A DNA stretch of 41,620 nucleotides from DATLHO01 sp035539855 (GTDB lineage: Bacteria > Bacteroidota > Ignavibacteria > OLB7), in NCBI GenBank assembly GCA_035539855.1, contig DATLHO010000113.1:1-41620 (forward strand), in the 5' to 3' direction. The stretch's first letter is position 1, and each line of letters begins with the position of its first letter. The notes beneath the pieces are model-generated. The model made no database searches. It saw nothing but the letters and a program-made list of their open reading frames with translations, and had not been told where the DNA came from. Of the stretch, positions 26,307 to 35,032 are shown piece by piece. The position numbers and the translations under genes are program-made.

Positions 26307-26384
26307 TGAGCGTACCGTGCGTCGTGAGCGATGATGTGATCGGCGGAAGATCGGGAGAGCGTGGTGAAGTGCGAAGCGCAAACG

Positions 26385-26412
26385 AAAAAGCCCGGAACGG
26401 GTGTCCGGGCTT
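26385..26412 (-). terminator. terminator of the 26520-27032 gene
   Basis: On the minus strand AAGCCCGGA/TCCGGGCTT (plus 26388-26396 and 26404-26412) forms a 9-bp stem followed by TTTTT (plus 26385-26389) and TCGTTT. Oriented to stop transcription before acs. The rest of 26307-26519 shows nothing else recognisable. Confidence 0.85.
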
Positions 26413-26519
26413 GCGTTGGCGCAGGTGGGGCACTGCGACGCTCCGTCTGGAGCGTCGAGCGCGCGGCCACCGATGGTGCGGGCGGGTCGTCTCGCTGGGA
26501 GCCTCGGCCCCCGAGGGCA

Positions 26520-27032
26520 TCAGTGATGCAGGCCGGGGAGGATCTTGTCGCCCACGACGGAGACGGTCGTCAGCGCCTCAGCATAGAGCGGTCGCAGTCG
26601 ATCGGCCATCGCCGCCGGATCGGGCATGAGCGTCTTGGCGTCGATCACCTTGACCTCGAGATTGGCCTTCTCGTACTTGACGATGTAGTTGCCCCAGATG
26701 ATCTTCTTCGCGCCGAGCGCCTCGGCGACCATCCAGACGTCACCCTCGTAACTCGGACTCTTGACGTCGATGTTCTGGGCGAGCATCTGGTCGCGAATGT
26801 CCGAGACGGGGATGAGCGTGAAGGACTTGCCGGCCTCGGGGGAGGCGTTGAGATAATCCTCGAGCGAATCGATGTACGTCCAGCCGAGCTCGTCGTACTT
26901 GACTTCGCCGGTGACGTTGCGGAAGGGGAACAAAGCAATCACGACGGGCTCGGAAGCCGCATCCTGGGCAATCGACGTCGCCGTCGTGCCCACGATCGCC
27001 AGAAGCAGGGTAAGCAGAATCGATCGTTTCAT
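26520..27032 (-). CDS. secreted hypothetical protein, possibly TolB-N/CsgG-like fold
   Basis: 170 residues with a signal peptide (MKRSILLTLLLAIVGTTATSIAQ). The mature part starts VVIALFPFRNVTGE and contains LGAKKIIWGNYIVKYEKANL and VKVIDAKTL; this layout (a conserved ALFPF-N strand, then a G-x-Y strand and a parallel strand) recalls the N-terminal fold of TolB, FlgO and CsgG-like periplasmic proteins. That is a weak resemblance, not an identification. Single-gene unit: its own terminator follows and it has a 5' gap of about 160 nt without a recognisable promoter. Confidence 0.75.
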   Translation of the reverse strand: MKRSILLTLLLAIVGTTATSIAQDAASEPVVIALFPFRNVTGEVKYDELGWTYIDSLEDYLNASPEAGKSFTLIPVSDIRDQMLAQNIDVKSPSYEGDVWMVAEALGAKKIIWGNYIVKYEKANLEVKVIDAKTLMPDPAAMADRLRPLYAEALTTVSVVGDKILPGLHH

Positions 27033-27191
27033 CGGTAGATCCTCGTATCGGTCGTGCGGTCGCCGGTTGGGGGGAACTGGAAGTCCCGATCTCCGACGGT
27101 TCGGAAGCAGTCAGGTTTACCAGACTCACAGAATGACGCACCGGGGTACGCTACAGTGCCTGCCGAGCGAAGACAATGCAGAACCGACCCG

Positions 27192-28217
27192 CTACTGCGC
27201 CATTGGTTGCGCCGACAGGGCGAGCTCGATGATGCGCTCGCAGAGCGCGGGGAAGCTCATGCCGGCCGCAGCCGCAGCCTTCGGCACCAGGCTCGTCGCG
27301 GTCATGCCCGGAAGCGTATTGACCTCCAGGCAGTACGGGACGTTCTCGGTGCTCAAGCGAAAATCGACGCGGCTGTAGCCCGTACAGCCGAGCGCCACGT
27401 GCGAGCGCCGGGCGAGCTCGCGAACCTCCTCCTCGAGGGCCCGCGGCAGATCCGCCGGGCAATAATACTCGGTCTGTCCGGCGGTGTACTTGCTCTTGTA
27501 ATCGTAGAATCCGCTCTTCGGGCTGATCTCGACGACGGGCAGGCTTTCGTCGCCGAGAATGGCGACGGTCAGCTCCCGGCCTTCGATGAACTCCTCGAAC
27601 AGCGCGGTCTCGGCGTACTCGCACGCGAGCTCGTAGGCGGCGTACAGGCCGCTCTCGTCCTCGACGATCGTCATGCCGACGGTCGAGCCGCCATCGTTCG
27701 GCTTGACGACGACCGGCCATGCCGTGTGCTGGTCGACGAGCGCTCGCAGGATCTCGGGCGTCGCCTCGCCCCGCGCCATCTGGAACCACCGCGGCGTCTG
27801 GATCGACTCGCTCTCGAGCATCCGCTTGGTCATCGCCTTGTCCATCGCCAGCGCCGAAGCGAGCACGCGCGAGCCGGTGTAGGGAAGTCCCCGCAGCTCC
27901 AGCAGCGACTGCACCGTGCCGTCCTCGCCGGGCGCGCCGTGCAGCGCGAGGAAGACGATGTCGACGTCCTGCGGGATCTGCTGGATCGCGGCGATGTACG
28001 CGGAGTTCGAGTAGCGATGGAGCTCCTCGTGCGTCGGCGAGGTCTCGCCGGGCAGCTCGAGCTCCTCCTGCGAGATGCGCGCCGCGTCGCCGCGGGCGGG
28101 ATCGAAGAGCGTGACGGTGTGGCCGGCGTCGACGAGCGCGGCGGCGATGCCACGACCGGAGGCCATCGAAACGTGGCGCTCGGGAGATGTGCCGCCGAGC
28201 AGAAGAGCGATGTTCAT
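27192..28217 (-). CDS. ddl: D-alanine-D-alanine ligase
   Basis: 341 residues. Joins two D-Ala with ATP for peptidoglycan precursors in the cytoplasm. The N-domain begins MNIALLLGGTSPERHVSMAS, followed by LALHGAPGEDGTVQSLLE. The ATP-grasp part has VVVKPNDGGSTVGM, EEFIEGRELTVAIL and CLEVNTLPGMTATSLVPKAA with the metal-binding Glu/Asn. The HGAPGEDG loop replaces the usual HGxxGEDG, which is within family variation. It follows prfC after 137 nt; a possible -7-like TATCTTTC lies in that gap. No terminator was recognised after the stop. Confidence 0.95.
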   Translation of the reverse strand: MNIALLLGGTSPERHVSMASGRGIAAALVDAGHTVTLFDPARGDAARISQEELELPGETSPTHEELHRYSNSAYIAAIQQIPQDVDIVFLALHGAPGEDGTVQSLLELRGLPYTGSRVLASALAMDKAMTKRMLESESIQTPRWFQMARGEATPEILRALVDQHTAWPVVVKPNDGGSTVGMTIVEDESGLYAAYELACEYAETALFEEFIEGRELTVAILGDESLPVVEISPKSGFYDYKSKYTAGQTEYYCPADLPRALEEEVRELARRSHVALGCTGYSRVDFRLSTENVPYCLEVNTLPGMTATSLVPKAAAAAGMSFPALCERIIELALSAQPMAQ

Positions 28218-28354
28218 TGGTGCAGGTCGTCAGGGCGAGTGTCTGCGGCTCCGGCGCCGGGCCGCCCCGAAAGATACGGCGCTCGGACGCAGGATGCAGG
28301 AGTGAAGGCAGGATTGTCTGTCGTCGTCGGGGGCGCCGCGCTCGGCCTCGGTGT

Positions 28355-29959
28355 CTACGCCAGCACCGTCTCGCCCTGCGCAACCGGGTTGAGCTTGATC
28401 TTCGGGTTCTTCTCCTCGAGTGCGCCGATGTGCCACTCGCTCTGGAAGAGCACCACGGGCAGTCCGTCGATGTCCTCGACGACCTTCGTTCCGGTGTAGA
28501 GCACCATCGACGCGATGTCCTCGGGCGCCCCCTCGACCCAGCGCGCGGCGACGAACGACAGCGGCGACATGATCACCTCGACGTTGTACTCGGCCTCGAG
28601 CCGGAACTTGACGACGTCGAACTGGAGCTGGCCGACCGCGGCGAGGATCGGATCCGGGCTCGCCATGCCGCGCTCGCGCATCACCTGGATCGCACCCTCC
28701 TCACGCAACTGGTCGAGTCCCTTGAGCAACGATTTGCGCTTGGTCAGATCGGGCGTGCGCACGGTGGCGAAGCGCTCCGGGGAGAAGCGGGGGATCGCCT
28801 CGAACTGAATGCGACGGCCCGTGGTCACGGTGTCACCGATGGCGAAGACGCCGGGATTCATCAGGCCGATAATGTCGCCGGCATATGCCTCCTCGATCGT
28901 CTCGCGATCCTGCCCGAAGAGCTTCTGCGAGCGGCTCAACCGCACGACTTTCCCGGTGCGCGTGTTCGTGACGGCCATGTCTTTCTCGAAGCGCCCGGAG
29001 CAGATGCGCATGAACGCAACACGGTCGCGGTGCTGCTTGTCCATGTTCGCCTGGATCTTGAAGATGAACCCCGTGAGCTCGTCGGTCTCCGCCGGCTGCG
29101 ATCCCTGCGACGTCGCGCGGGCGCTCGGCTTCGGCGCGTAGTCGATGAAGCGGTTGAGGAACAGGTCGATGCCGAAGTTGTTGACCGCGCTGCCGAAGAA
29201 GGTCGGCGAGACCTCGCCGCGGCGGAAGCGCTCGACGTCGAAGGTGTCGCCGATCGCCTCGAGCAGCTCGAGCTCCTCGCGCAGATGGCCGAGCTCGTTG
29301 CCGCCGATGATCGACTCCAGCCGCGCATCGTTGATGCCCGCGAGCTCGACCGGCGCGCGGTAGGCTCCGCGCTCGGTCCGCTCATAGAGGTGCGCCTGGT
29401 GATCGAGCCGGTCGTAGACGCCGGCGAAGCTCGGGCCGGAGCCGATCGGCCAGTTGAACGGATACGGGACGATCCCGAACTCCTGCTCGAGCTCGTCGAT
29501 GAGCTCGATCGGCGGACGGCCCGGTCGGTCCATCTTGTTGATGAACGTGAAGATCGGGATGCGCCGCAGGCGGCAGACCTCGAAGAGCTTCCGCGTCTGC
29601 GGCTCGATGCCCTTGGCCGCGTCGATGAGCATCACCGCGCTGTCGGCGGCGGTGAGCGTGCGGTAAGTGTCCTCCGAGAAATCCTCGTGGCCCGGCGTGT
29701 CGAGCAGGTTGATCGTGTGGTCGTCGTACTCGAACTGCAGCACCGTCGAGGTCACCGAGATGCCGCGCTGCTGCTCGAGCTCCATCCAGTCGGAGGTGGC
29801 GCGGCGCTGGTTCTTGCGAGCGGTGACCGACCCGGCAAGACGCAGCGCGCCGCCGTAGAGCAGGAGCTTTTCAGTGAGCGTGGTCTTGCCGGCATCCGGG
29901 TGCGAGATGATCGCGAACGTCCGACGGCGCGCGATCTGCAGTTCGAGCTCTGTGGCCAT
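28355..29959 (-). CDS. prfC: peptide chain release factor 3
   Basis: 534 residues, as in other bacteria. It is a translational GTPase that recycles RF1/RF2 from the ribosome. G1 SHPDAGKTTLTEKLL, G3 DTPGHEDFSEDTYRTL and G4 NKMDR are intact; domain 2 and the C-terminal domain (about 390-534, with SPLSFVAARWVEG) complete it. The start MATELELQIARRRTFAIISH fits the family. Sequence upstream (29960-30049) is a short gap containing an AAGATA tract on the plus strand, which reads TATCTT on the gene strand and may be a -7 box. Its neighbours are functionally unrelated. Confidence 0.97.
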   Translation of the reverse strand: MATELELQIARRRTFAIISHPDAGKTTLTEKLLLYGGALRLAGSVTARKNQRRATSDWMELEQQRGISVTSTVLQFEYDDHTINLLDTPGHEDFSEDTYRTLTAADSAVMLIDAAKGIEPQTRKLFEVCRLRRIPIFTFINKMDRPGRPPIELIDELEQEFGIVPYPFNWPIGSGPSFAGVYDRLDHQAHLYERTERGAYRAPVELAGINDARLESIIGGNELGHLREELELLEAIGDTFDVERFRRGEVSPTFFGSAVNNFGIDLFLNRFIDYAPKPSARATSQGSQPAETDELTGFIFKIQANMDKQHRDRVAFMRICSGRFEKDMAVTNTRTGKVVRLSRSQKLFGQDRETIEEAYAGDIIGLMNPGVFAIGDTVTTGRRIQFEAIPRFSPERFATVRTPDLTKRKSLLKGLDQLREEGAIQVMRERGMASPDPILAAVGQLQFDVVKFRLEAEYNVEVIMSPLSFVAARWVEGAPEDIASMVLYTGTKVVEDIDGLPVVLFQSEWHIGALEEKNPKIKLNPVAQGETVLA

Positions 29960-30049
29960 GGGAAAAGAAGATAAACGGGGCGCCGGGGCGGGTCGCGTAA
30001 CGGGTTGTAGGCGCCGCGGGCCTGTCTGATCGTGTCGTCGCGGAGTGGC

Positions 30050-31219
30050 CTACGGCTGGGGAGTCAGCCGGAGGATCCGGTCGTCATTCGACGCCGGCTC
30101 GCCGCGCCCGTCGCGGTTCGAGGTCGCGACGTAGATCGCACCGTCGGGTCCCTCGGTCACGGCGCGGAGACGACCGTAGGCGCCACCGAGGAGGATCTCA
30201 TGGCGGACGAGTCGCCGTCCATCGAGCACGAGCCGGATCAGCGACTCGCCGCGAAGGGCGCCGACGAGGAAGTTCCCCTTGAACTGCGCGAACGCATCGC
30301 CGCGATAGAACATCCCACTGGCCGGCGCGACCGCGGGCGTGAACTCGATGAGGGGATCGACCATCCCGACCATCGACTGCTTGTGATGCACCGTCGGCCA
30401 TCCGTAATTCATGCCGGACTCGACGATGTTGATCTCGTCGCCGCCGCCCGGCGCGTCACCACCGGACGGACCATGCTCGCTCTGGAACATGAGACCCGTG
30501 CCCGGCTGCCAGTCGAGACCCTGCGCGTTGCGATGGCCGTACGACCAGATCTCCGGACGGGCGCCGGCACGTCCGACGAACGGATTGTCGCCCGGCACGG
30601 CTCCGTCGGGTGTGAGCCGAAGCGTCTTTCCCGCGAGCGAGTTGAGATCCTGCGCGCTCTCCGGCTCCGTCGCATCTCCGACGGTGACGTAGAGCATGCC
30701 GTCGGGACCGAACCCGATGCGGCAGCCCGCATGGAAGCGAGCGGCCGGCAATCCTTCGATGATCACCCGGCGATCGCTCATCGATTCGCCGTCGTCGCGA
30801 AGACGCACGATCCGCACGCGGATGTCCGGGCCCGATGCATACGCATACGCGAGATAGACCTGGCGATTCGACGCGTACTCCGGATGCAGCGTGAGGCCCA
30901 TCAGGCCCGTCTCGCTGCGCTCCTCGACGTCGTCGAGCACGAGCAGCGGCCTCGTTCCGACGACGCCGCTGACGATCGATCGCACGCGACCCGGACGCTC
31001 GGCGACGAGCATGCGATCCGGCGCGGTGAAGACGATCGACCAGGGTACCTCGAGCCCTGACGCGAACGTGTCGACGCGAATGCGTACACCGTCGACGGTC
31101 GCAACCGTTTCTCCCTGCGCGCGACCCTGCGGCGCGGAGTCGCAGCCGATGAGCCACAGACAGCCGAGCGCAACGCCGGCGGCGACAAGGAGGTTCGAAC
31201 GGTGAGCGCGCACGGGCAT
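30050..31219 (-). CDS. PQQ-type sugar dehydrogenase lipoprotein (GSDH family)
   Basis: 389 residues. Signal peptide with lipobox (VALGCLWLIGC; lipid on Cys26). The rest is a six-bladed glucose/sorbosone dehydrogenase propeller: LEVPWSIVFTAPDRMLVAE, GLMGLTLHPEYASNRQVYL, RIGFGPDGMLYVTVGDA, LNSLAGKTLRLTPDG, YGHRNAQGLDWQPG, SEHGPSGGD (metal/PQQ-side residues) and YGWPTVHH. Members oxidise aldose sugars in the periplasm with PQQ and pass electrons to the respiratory chain; many homologues have untested activity. No pqq genes are nearby, so the cofactor would have to be imported or made elsewhere. Confidence 0.9.
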   Translation of the reverse strand: MPVRAHRSNLLVAAGVALGCLWLIGCDSAPQGRAQGETVATVDGVRIRVDTFASGLEVPWSIVFTAPDRMLVAERPGRVRSIVSGVVGTRPLLVLDDVEERSETGLMGLTLHPEYASNRQVYLAYAYASGPDIRVRIVRLRDDGESMSDRRVIIEGLPAARFHAGCRIGFGPDGMLYVTVGDATEPESAQDLNSLAGKTLRLTPDGAVPGDNPFVGRAGARPEIWSYGHRNAQGLDWQPGTGLMFQSEHGPSGGDAPGGGDEINIVESGMNYGWPTVHHKQSMVGMVDPLIEFTPAVAPASGMFYRGDAFAQFKGNFLVGALRGESLIRLVLDGRRLVRHEILLGGAYGRLRAVTEGPDGAIYVATSNRDGRGEPASNDDRILRLTPQP

Positions 31220-31334
31220 GACGGGAGGACTCCTCGTGAGATTTGGCGGTCAAGGTACGCAGGTCGGCCGTACGCGATGGTGTCGAAGACGGAGCAGCGT
31301 CGGAAACGGTGCGACTCCCGGGGGGAGAAGAAAA

Positions 31335-31400
31335 GGGCATGCCCGGGCCGGTTGCCCGGCTAGGAGGGGGAGTCCATCACCGAGCTGGCCGGCCATGCCC
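31335..31400 (-). terminator. branched hairpin/terminator after the KGG-type gene
   Basis: GGGCATG (31335-31341) pairs with CATGCCC (31394-31400). Inside, CCGGGC (31343-31348) and GCCCGG (31354-31359) form a second hairpin. On the minus strand the structure is followed by TTTTCTTCTCC, so it is a good terminator for the gene ending at 31440; the wide outer pair makes it more elaborate than needed. The remaining bases of 31220-31439 contain no gene. Confidence 0.6.
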
Positions 31401-31439
31401 CATTGGTGCGTCTCGACGAATTGCGTTCGTGATGATGCT

Positions 31440-31733
31440 TCAGCTCTGGCGGCTGCGCCGGGTCTGCCAGCCCTTCTTCGCCGCCCGGCTGCGCTCCTCG
31501 CGCGTCATGCTGCTGCCGCCCTTGCGGCCGCCGCGACGCTCCGGCTCACGGTTCTCCTTGCGACCGCGACCACTGCCCGACTTCTTTCCGCCTCCGCTGA
31601 CGGCGTTGACCGTCGCCCAGGCGCGACGCTCGGCTTCGTCCTTGCCGACACCGCGCTCGCGGTATCCTTCCTCGATGTGCTGGGCCTTCCGTTTCTGCTT
31701 GTCGGTATAGGCGCCCTTGTCTCCGCGTGGCAT
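31440..31733 (-). CDS. small basic KGG-like protein (plasmid-stabilisation-annotated family)
   Basis: 97 residues from ATG 31733 (MPRGDKGAYTDKQKRKAQ), which is the conserved start of this family; an in-frame ATG at 31775 adds 14 residues not seen elsewhere. The N-terminal helix (HIEEGYRERGVGKDEAERRA, then WATVNAVSGGGKKSG) precedes a very basic Gly/Lys/Arg/Ser tail with KGG and TREERSRAAKKGW. Homologues are often labelled plasmid stabilisation protein, from annotation transfer; no toxin-antitoxin partner is present here. Possibly nucleic-acid-binding or stress-related. Stand-alone, followed by a hairpin. Confidence 0.75.
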   Translation of the reverse strand: MPRGDKGAYTDKQKRKAQHIEEGYRERGVGKDEAERRAWATVNAVSGGGKKSGSGRGRKENREPERRGGRKGGSSMTREERSRAAKKGWQTRRSRQS

Positions 31734-31802
31734 CGTTACGCCCTCCGGGTGATTGGGTGCTACCCAGAAGCACAAGGGATGTGCCAGCGGCTCATGCGCC
31801 GA

Positions 31803-32585
31803 TCAACCGCGACCGGGCGTGCCGTAGACGACGGTAGCTCGGATTTCCCGGACGATCGAATCCCCTTCATATCTGGCGACGAGATACTCAATCTCGCGAT
31901 CGAATGACGCGGCCGCCTCGGGACCGAGTCGGGAACGCGTCAGGCTGCTGCGCGCATGAAACGACTCAATGAACTCCGCGACGGACTCCTCGCGCCGTAC
32001 GACCTGCGATTCGAACTCGCCAGTCCTCTGAAAGAGCTTCGCCTGCTCGAGCGCTGCGATCATGTCGAAGCGGTGGTAGTCCTTGACGACCGAATGCGAT
32101 GCAATGACTTCCTGCAGCTCCTCTTCCCATCGCGTCGGAACGGTGTCGATTCGAGCAATCGCCAGTGACCCGCCCGGCGCGAGCAATTCCACGCAGCGTG
32201 GGAGAACGACCGGCCAATCCATCCAGTGCAATGACTCGCCGGCGGTGATCAGGCCGTAGGGACCTTCGACCGGCATCGCTTCGGCTCGCGACGCGATCCA
32301 GTGGATCCGTCGGTCGTCTCCGCCAGGCTGCCGCCGCGCCTCGGCGAGCATGGCACTCGATGCATCGACAGCATCCACATGGTCGACGAAGGCGGTGATC
32401 GGTCGCGCGATGAATCCGGTGCCGCAGCCGAGATCGAGCACACGTCGCGGCGTGCCCTTGACGAGACCGGCGAGAAAGTCGATGGTGTCCGGCGGATATG
32501 CCGGTCGGTAGCGATAGCTCCGCGCGACCTCCTCGTCGGCGAAGGCGTCGGCATTCTCACGATTGAGATGACTCGGGCGCACCAT
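31803..32585 (-). CDS. class I SAM-dependent methyltransferase
   Basis: 260 residues with the Rossmann motif I RVLDLGCGTGFIARPI, motif II DHVDAVDASSAMLAEAR, and LITAGESLHWMDW followed by VELLAPGGSLAIAR. The pattern fits small-molecule methyltransferases of the Methyltransf_11 type, with the SAM-binding acidic residues in place. The substrate is unknown. It starts 6 nt after the rmlC stop, so it may methylate a sugar or polymer made by this cluster, though a housekeeping role is possible. The C-terminal part is helical (FIESFHARSSLTRSRL). Confidence 0.88.
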   Translation of the reverse strand: MVRPSHLNRENADAFADEEVARSYRYRPAYPPDTIDFLAGLVKGTPRRVLDLGCGTGFIARPITAFVDHVDAVDASSAMLAEARRQPGGDDRRIHWIASRAEAMPVEGPYGLITAGESLHWMDWPVVLPRCVELLAPGGSLAIARIDTVPTRWEEELQEVIASHSVVKDYHRFDMIAALEQAKLFQRTGEFESQVVRREESVAEFIESFHARSSLTRSRLGPEAAASFDREIEYLVARYEGDSIVREIRATVVYGTPGRG

Positions 32586-32591
32586 GCGGGA

Positions 32592-33173
32592 CTACTTCCT
32601 CAGATCCGATGTGAGGATGGCACTCCAGTCGACCGGGGAGGTGCGATACTCACGGAAGGAGGGGAGGCCGATGTCGCGTGCGGAGACCGTCGGGCGCGTC
32701 AGGGGCCACTCGATAGCGAGCTCGGGATCGTCGTAGCGGATGCCGCCCTCGGTGGCGGGGTTGTACAGGCCGTCGACCTTGTAGAGCACGTCGGCGGGCT
32801 CGTCGCCGAGCACGCAGAAGCCGTGCGCGAAGCCGGCCGGCACCCACAGAAGAAGCCCGTTGACGTCGACGATCTCGACGCCGTAGGAGCGACCGAACGT
32901 GGGCGAGTCCGTCCGGATGTCGACGACCACGTCCCAGATGCGTCCGCGGACGACGCCGATGAGCTTCCCCTGCGCCGGATCGACCTGGTAATGGAGCCCG
33001 CGCAGCACTCCCGGCGCCGAGCGCGAGTGGTTCTCCTGCGCGAAGTCCGTCGGCAGGCCGTGCTCGCGGAAGACGTCGACGCGGAAGCGCTCGACGAAGA
33101 ATCCGCGCGCGTCGCCATGGACGACGAGCTCGATGAGCTTCAATCCCTCAAACGGCAGGTCGATGATCTTCAT
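32592..33173 (-). CDS. rfbC: dTDP-4-dehydrorhamnose 3,5-epimerase
   Basis: 193 residues, also called RmlC. Beta-barrel (cupin) enzyme that epimerises C3 and C5 of dTDP-4-keto-6-deoxyglucose. Motifs: GDARGFFVERFR, QENHSRSAPGVLRGLHYQ with the catalytic His, VVVDIRTDSPTFGR and WVPAGFAHGFCVLGD. The start ATG overlaps the end of rmlD by 26 nt, so translation is coupled. Length and motifs are normal. It feeds rmlD to make dTDP-L-rhamnose. Confidence 0.96.
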   Translation of the reverse strand: MKIIDLPFEGLKLIELVVHGDARGFFVERFRVDVFREHGLPTDFAQENHSRSAPGVLRGLHYQVDPAQGKLIGVVRGRIWDVVVDIRTDSPTFGRSYGVEIVDVNGLLLWVPAGFAHGFCVLGDEPADVLYKVDGLYNPATEGGIRYDDPELAIEWPLTRPTVSARDIGLPSFREYRTSPVDWSAILTSDLRK

Positions 33174-34050
33174 AGACGGTCATGCATTCGGCGAGTCCTT
33201 CGCGCCAGTCCGGAAGCGAGACGCCGAAGATCTGGTGTGCCTTGCTGGTGTCGAGTCGGGAGTTCGCGGGTCGTGTCGCGGGAACGGGATACTCGGCGCT
33301 GGTGATCGGCTCGATCGAGTCGATCTCCAGGGACATGCCGCGCGCTCGCGCCTCGTCGCGGATCGCGCAGGCGAAGCCGTGCCATGTCGTCTCGCCGGAT
33401 CCGCAGAGATGATAGATGCCGCTGGGGAACGCCGGCGCAGCCTCCGCCGTGCGCAACGCGCCGATGGTCGCGGCCGCCAGGTGCGGAGCATACGTTGGCG
33501 CGCCGTGCTGATCGGCGACGATCGAGAGCTCGCGTCGCTCGGACATCAACCGCAGCATCGTCGTGAAGAAGTTCCGCCCGGTCGCGTCGTAGACCCACGA
33601 CGTTCTGAACACGAGCCATCGGCCGCCGGCCTCGGCGATGCGACGCTCGCCGAAGAGCTTCGTCGCTCCGTACGTGTTCAGCGGCGCGACGGCGTCGCTC
33701 TCGGTGAACGGCGTCGCGCCGTCGCCGGGGAAGACATAGTCGGTGCTGAAGTGCACGAGCGGGATGCCCGCATCGGCGCACCAACGGGCGATCACTCCCG
33801 GCGCCTCGCCGTTGATGGTCGCCGCGAGCTGCGCCTCGCTCTCAGCGCGGTCGACGAGCGTGTAGGCCGCGGCGTTGATGACCGCGCGCGGAGCCTGCGC
33901 ATCGAGCACTGCCGGCAGATGGTTCGGCTCGGCAAGATCGGCCCGTCCGCGATCGAGGCCGACGCAGCGCTCGCCGAGCAGCGCGACGAGCGCGCGGCCG
34001 ACCTGTCCGCCGGCGCCGAGCACGAGGATGGGACGCTCAGCGTGCGGCAT
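33148..34050 (-). CDS. rfbD: dTDP-4-dehydrorhamnose reductase
   Basis: 300 residues, also called RmlD. Reduces dTDP-4-keto-L-rhamnose with NAD(P)H to dTDP-L-rhamnose, last step of the pathway. NAD motif VLGAGGQVGRALVALL; active-site Tyr/Lys in NTYGATKLFGE; FHFSTDYVF-type motif present as VHFSTDYVFPGDG. Overlaps rmlA upstream by 14 nt and rmlC downstream by 26 nt, showing a tight operon. A short in-frame start at the first ATG (34050) fits the family (MPHAERPILVLG). Confidence 0.96.
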   Translation of the reverse strand: MPHAERPILVLGAGGQVGRALVALLGERCVGLDRGRADLAEPNHLPAVLDAQAPRAVINAAAYTLVDRAESEAQLAATINGEAPGVIARWCADAGIPLVHFSTDYVFPGDGATPFTESDAVAPLNTYGATKLFGERRIAEAGGRWLVFRTSWVYDATGRNFFTTMLRLMSERRELSIVADQHGAPTYAPHLAAATIGALRTAEAAPAFPSGIYHLCGSGETTWHGFACAIRDEARARGMSLEIDSIEPITSAEYPVPATRPANSRLDTSKAHQIFGVSLPDWREGLAECMTVYEDHRPAV

Positions 34051-34960
34051 CGATCGCCTGTGCGCTGCGTCCGGCGCGAGCGGCCACCGCGCGCGCCTCG
34101 TCGACGATCCGTCGCAGATAGGTGCCGTAGTCGCTGCGGTCGTACAGGTCGGCGAGCTCCGCGAGCTGGTCGGTCGAGATGAATCCCTTCATGTGGGCGA
34201 TCTCCTCGATGCACGCGACCTTCAGTCCCTGGCGCTGCTCGAGCGTCTGGACGAAGAGCGAGCTCGACAGCAGCGAGTCGTACGTTCCGGTATCGAGCCA
34301 CGCGATGCCACGGCCCATCGGCTGGACGTGCAGCATGCCGCGCCGGAGGTATTCGAGATTGACGTCGGTGATCTCGAGCTCGCCCCGCGCCGACGGCTTC
34401 AGCGCGGCGGCGATCGCGGTGACGTCGGCGTCGTAGAAGTACAAACCGGTCACTGCCCAGTTGGAGCGGGGCACCTTCGGCTTCTCCTCGATGCTCACGG
34501 CGAGGTCCTGGTCGTCGAACTCGACGACGCCGTAGCGCTCGGGATCCTGGACGTGGTAGGCGAACACCCGCGCGCCGTCCTCGAGGGCTGCGGCGTCGGC
34601 GAGCAGTCCGACGAGATCGTGGCCGTAGAAGACATTGTCCCCGAGGATCAGGCAGACCGGCGAGCCGTCGACGAAGTCGGCGCCGATGACGAACGCCTGC
34701 GCGATGCCGGCTGGCGTCGGCTGCTCGCGATACTCCAGTCGAATGCCGAGGCGGCTCCCGTCGCCGAGCAGATCACGGATCAACGGCAGGTCGCGCGGCG
34801 TGCTGATGATGAGGATCTCGCGAATGCCCGCGAGCATCAGCACCGACAGCGGATAGTAGATCGTCGGCTTGTCGTAGACCGGCAACAACTGCTTGCTGAT
34901 CGAGCGCGTCAGCGGGTACAGCCGGGTGCCGCTTCCTCCTGCGAGGATGATTCCTTTCAT
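34037..34960 (-). CDS. rfbA: glucose-1-phosphate thymidylyltransferase
   Basis: 307 residues from ATG 34960 (MKGIILAGGSGTRLYPLT); a longer frame to 35026 is not conserved. Also called RmlA. Uses dTTP and glucose-1-phosphate to form dTDP-glucose. Nucleotide-binding GGSGTRLYPLT, ISKQLLPVYDKPTIYYPLS and the metal Asp in LILGDNVFYG are present, as is RGIAWLDTGTYDSLL. The next enzyme of the pathway, RmlB, is not encoded in this window. About 70 nt separate it from wecB upstream, with a possible -7-like TATCTTGT in that gap. Confidence 0.97.
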   Translation of the reverse strand: MKGIILAGGSGTRLYPLTRSISKQLLPVYDKPTIYYPLSVLMLAGIREILIISTPRDLPLIRDLLGDGSRLGIRLEYREQPTPAGIAQAFVIGADFVDGSPVCLILGDNVFYGHDLVGLLADAAALEDGARVFAYHVQDPERYGVVEFDDQDLAVSIEEKPKVPRSNWAVTGLYFYDADVTAIAAALKPSARGELEITDVNLEYLRRGMLHVQPMGRGIAWLDTGTYDSLLSSSLFVQTLEQRQGLKVACIEEIAHMKGFISTDQLAELADLYDRSDYGTYLRRIVDEARAVAARAGRSAQAIDAAR

Positions 34961-35032
34961 GCTCTCTCTCGTGTCGATGCGGGATGGTCGGCAGGGTGTC
35001 CTCTCGCGGGTCCCGGCCGGAAGCACAAGATA

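Noticed and set aside
31191..31203. GGTTCGAAC tRNA-like motif
   Set aside because: It lies within the signal-peptide region of the sugar dehydrogenase gene and no cloverleaf can be formed.
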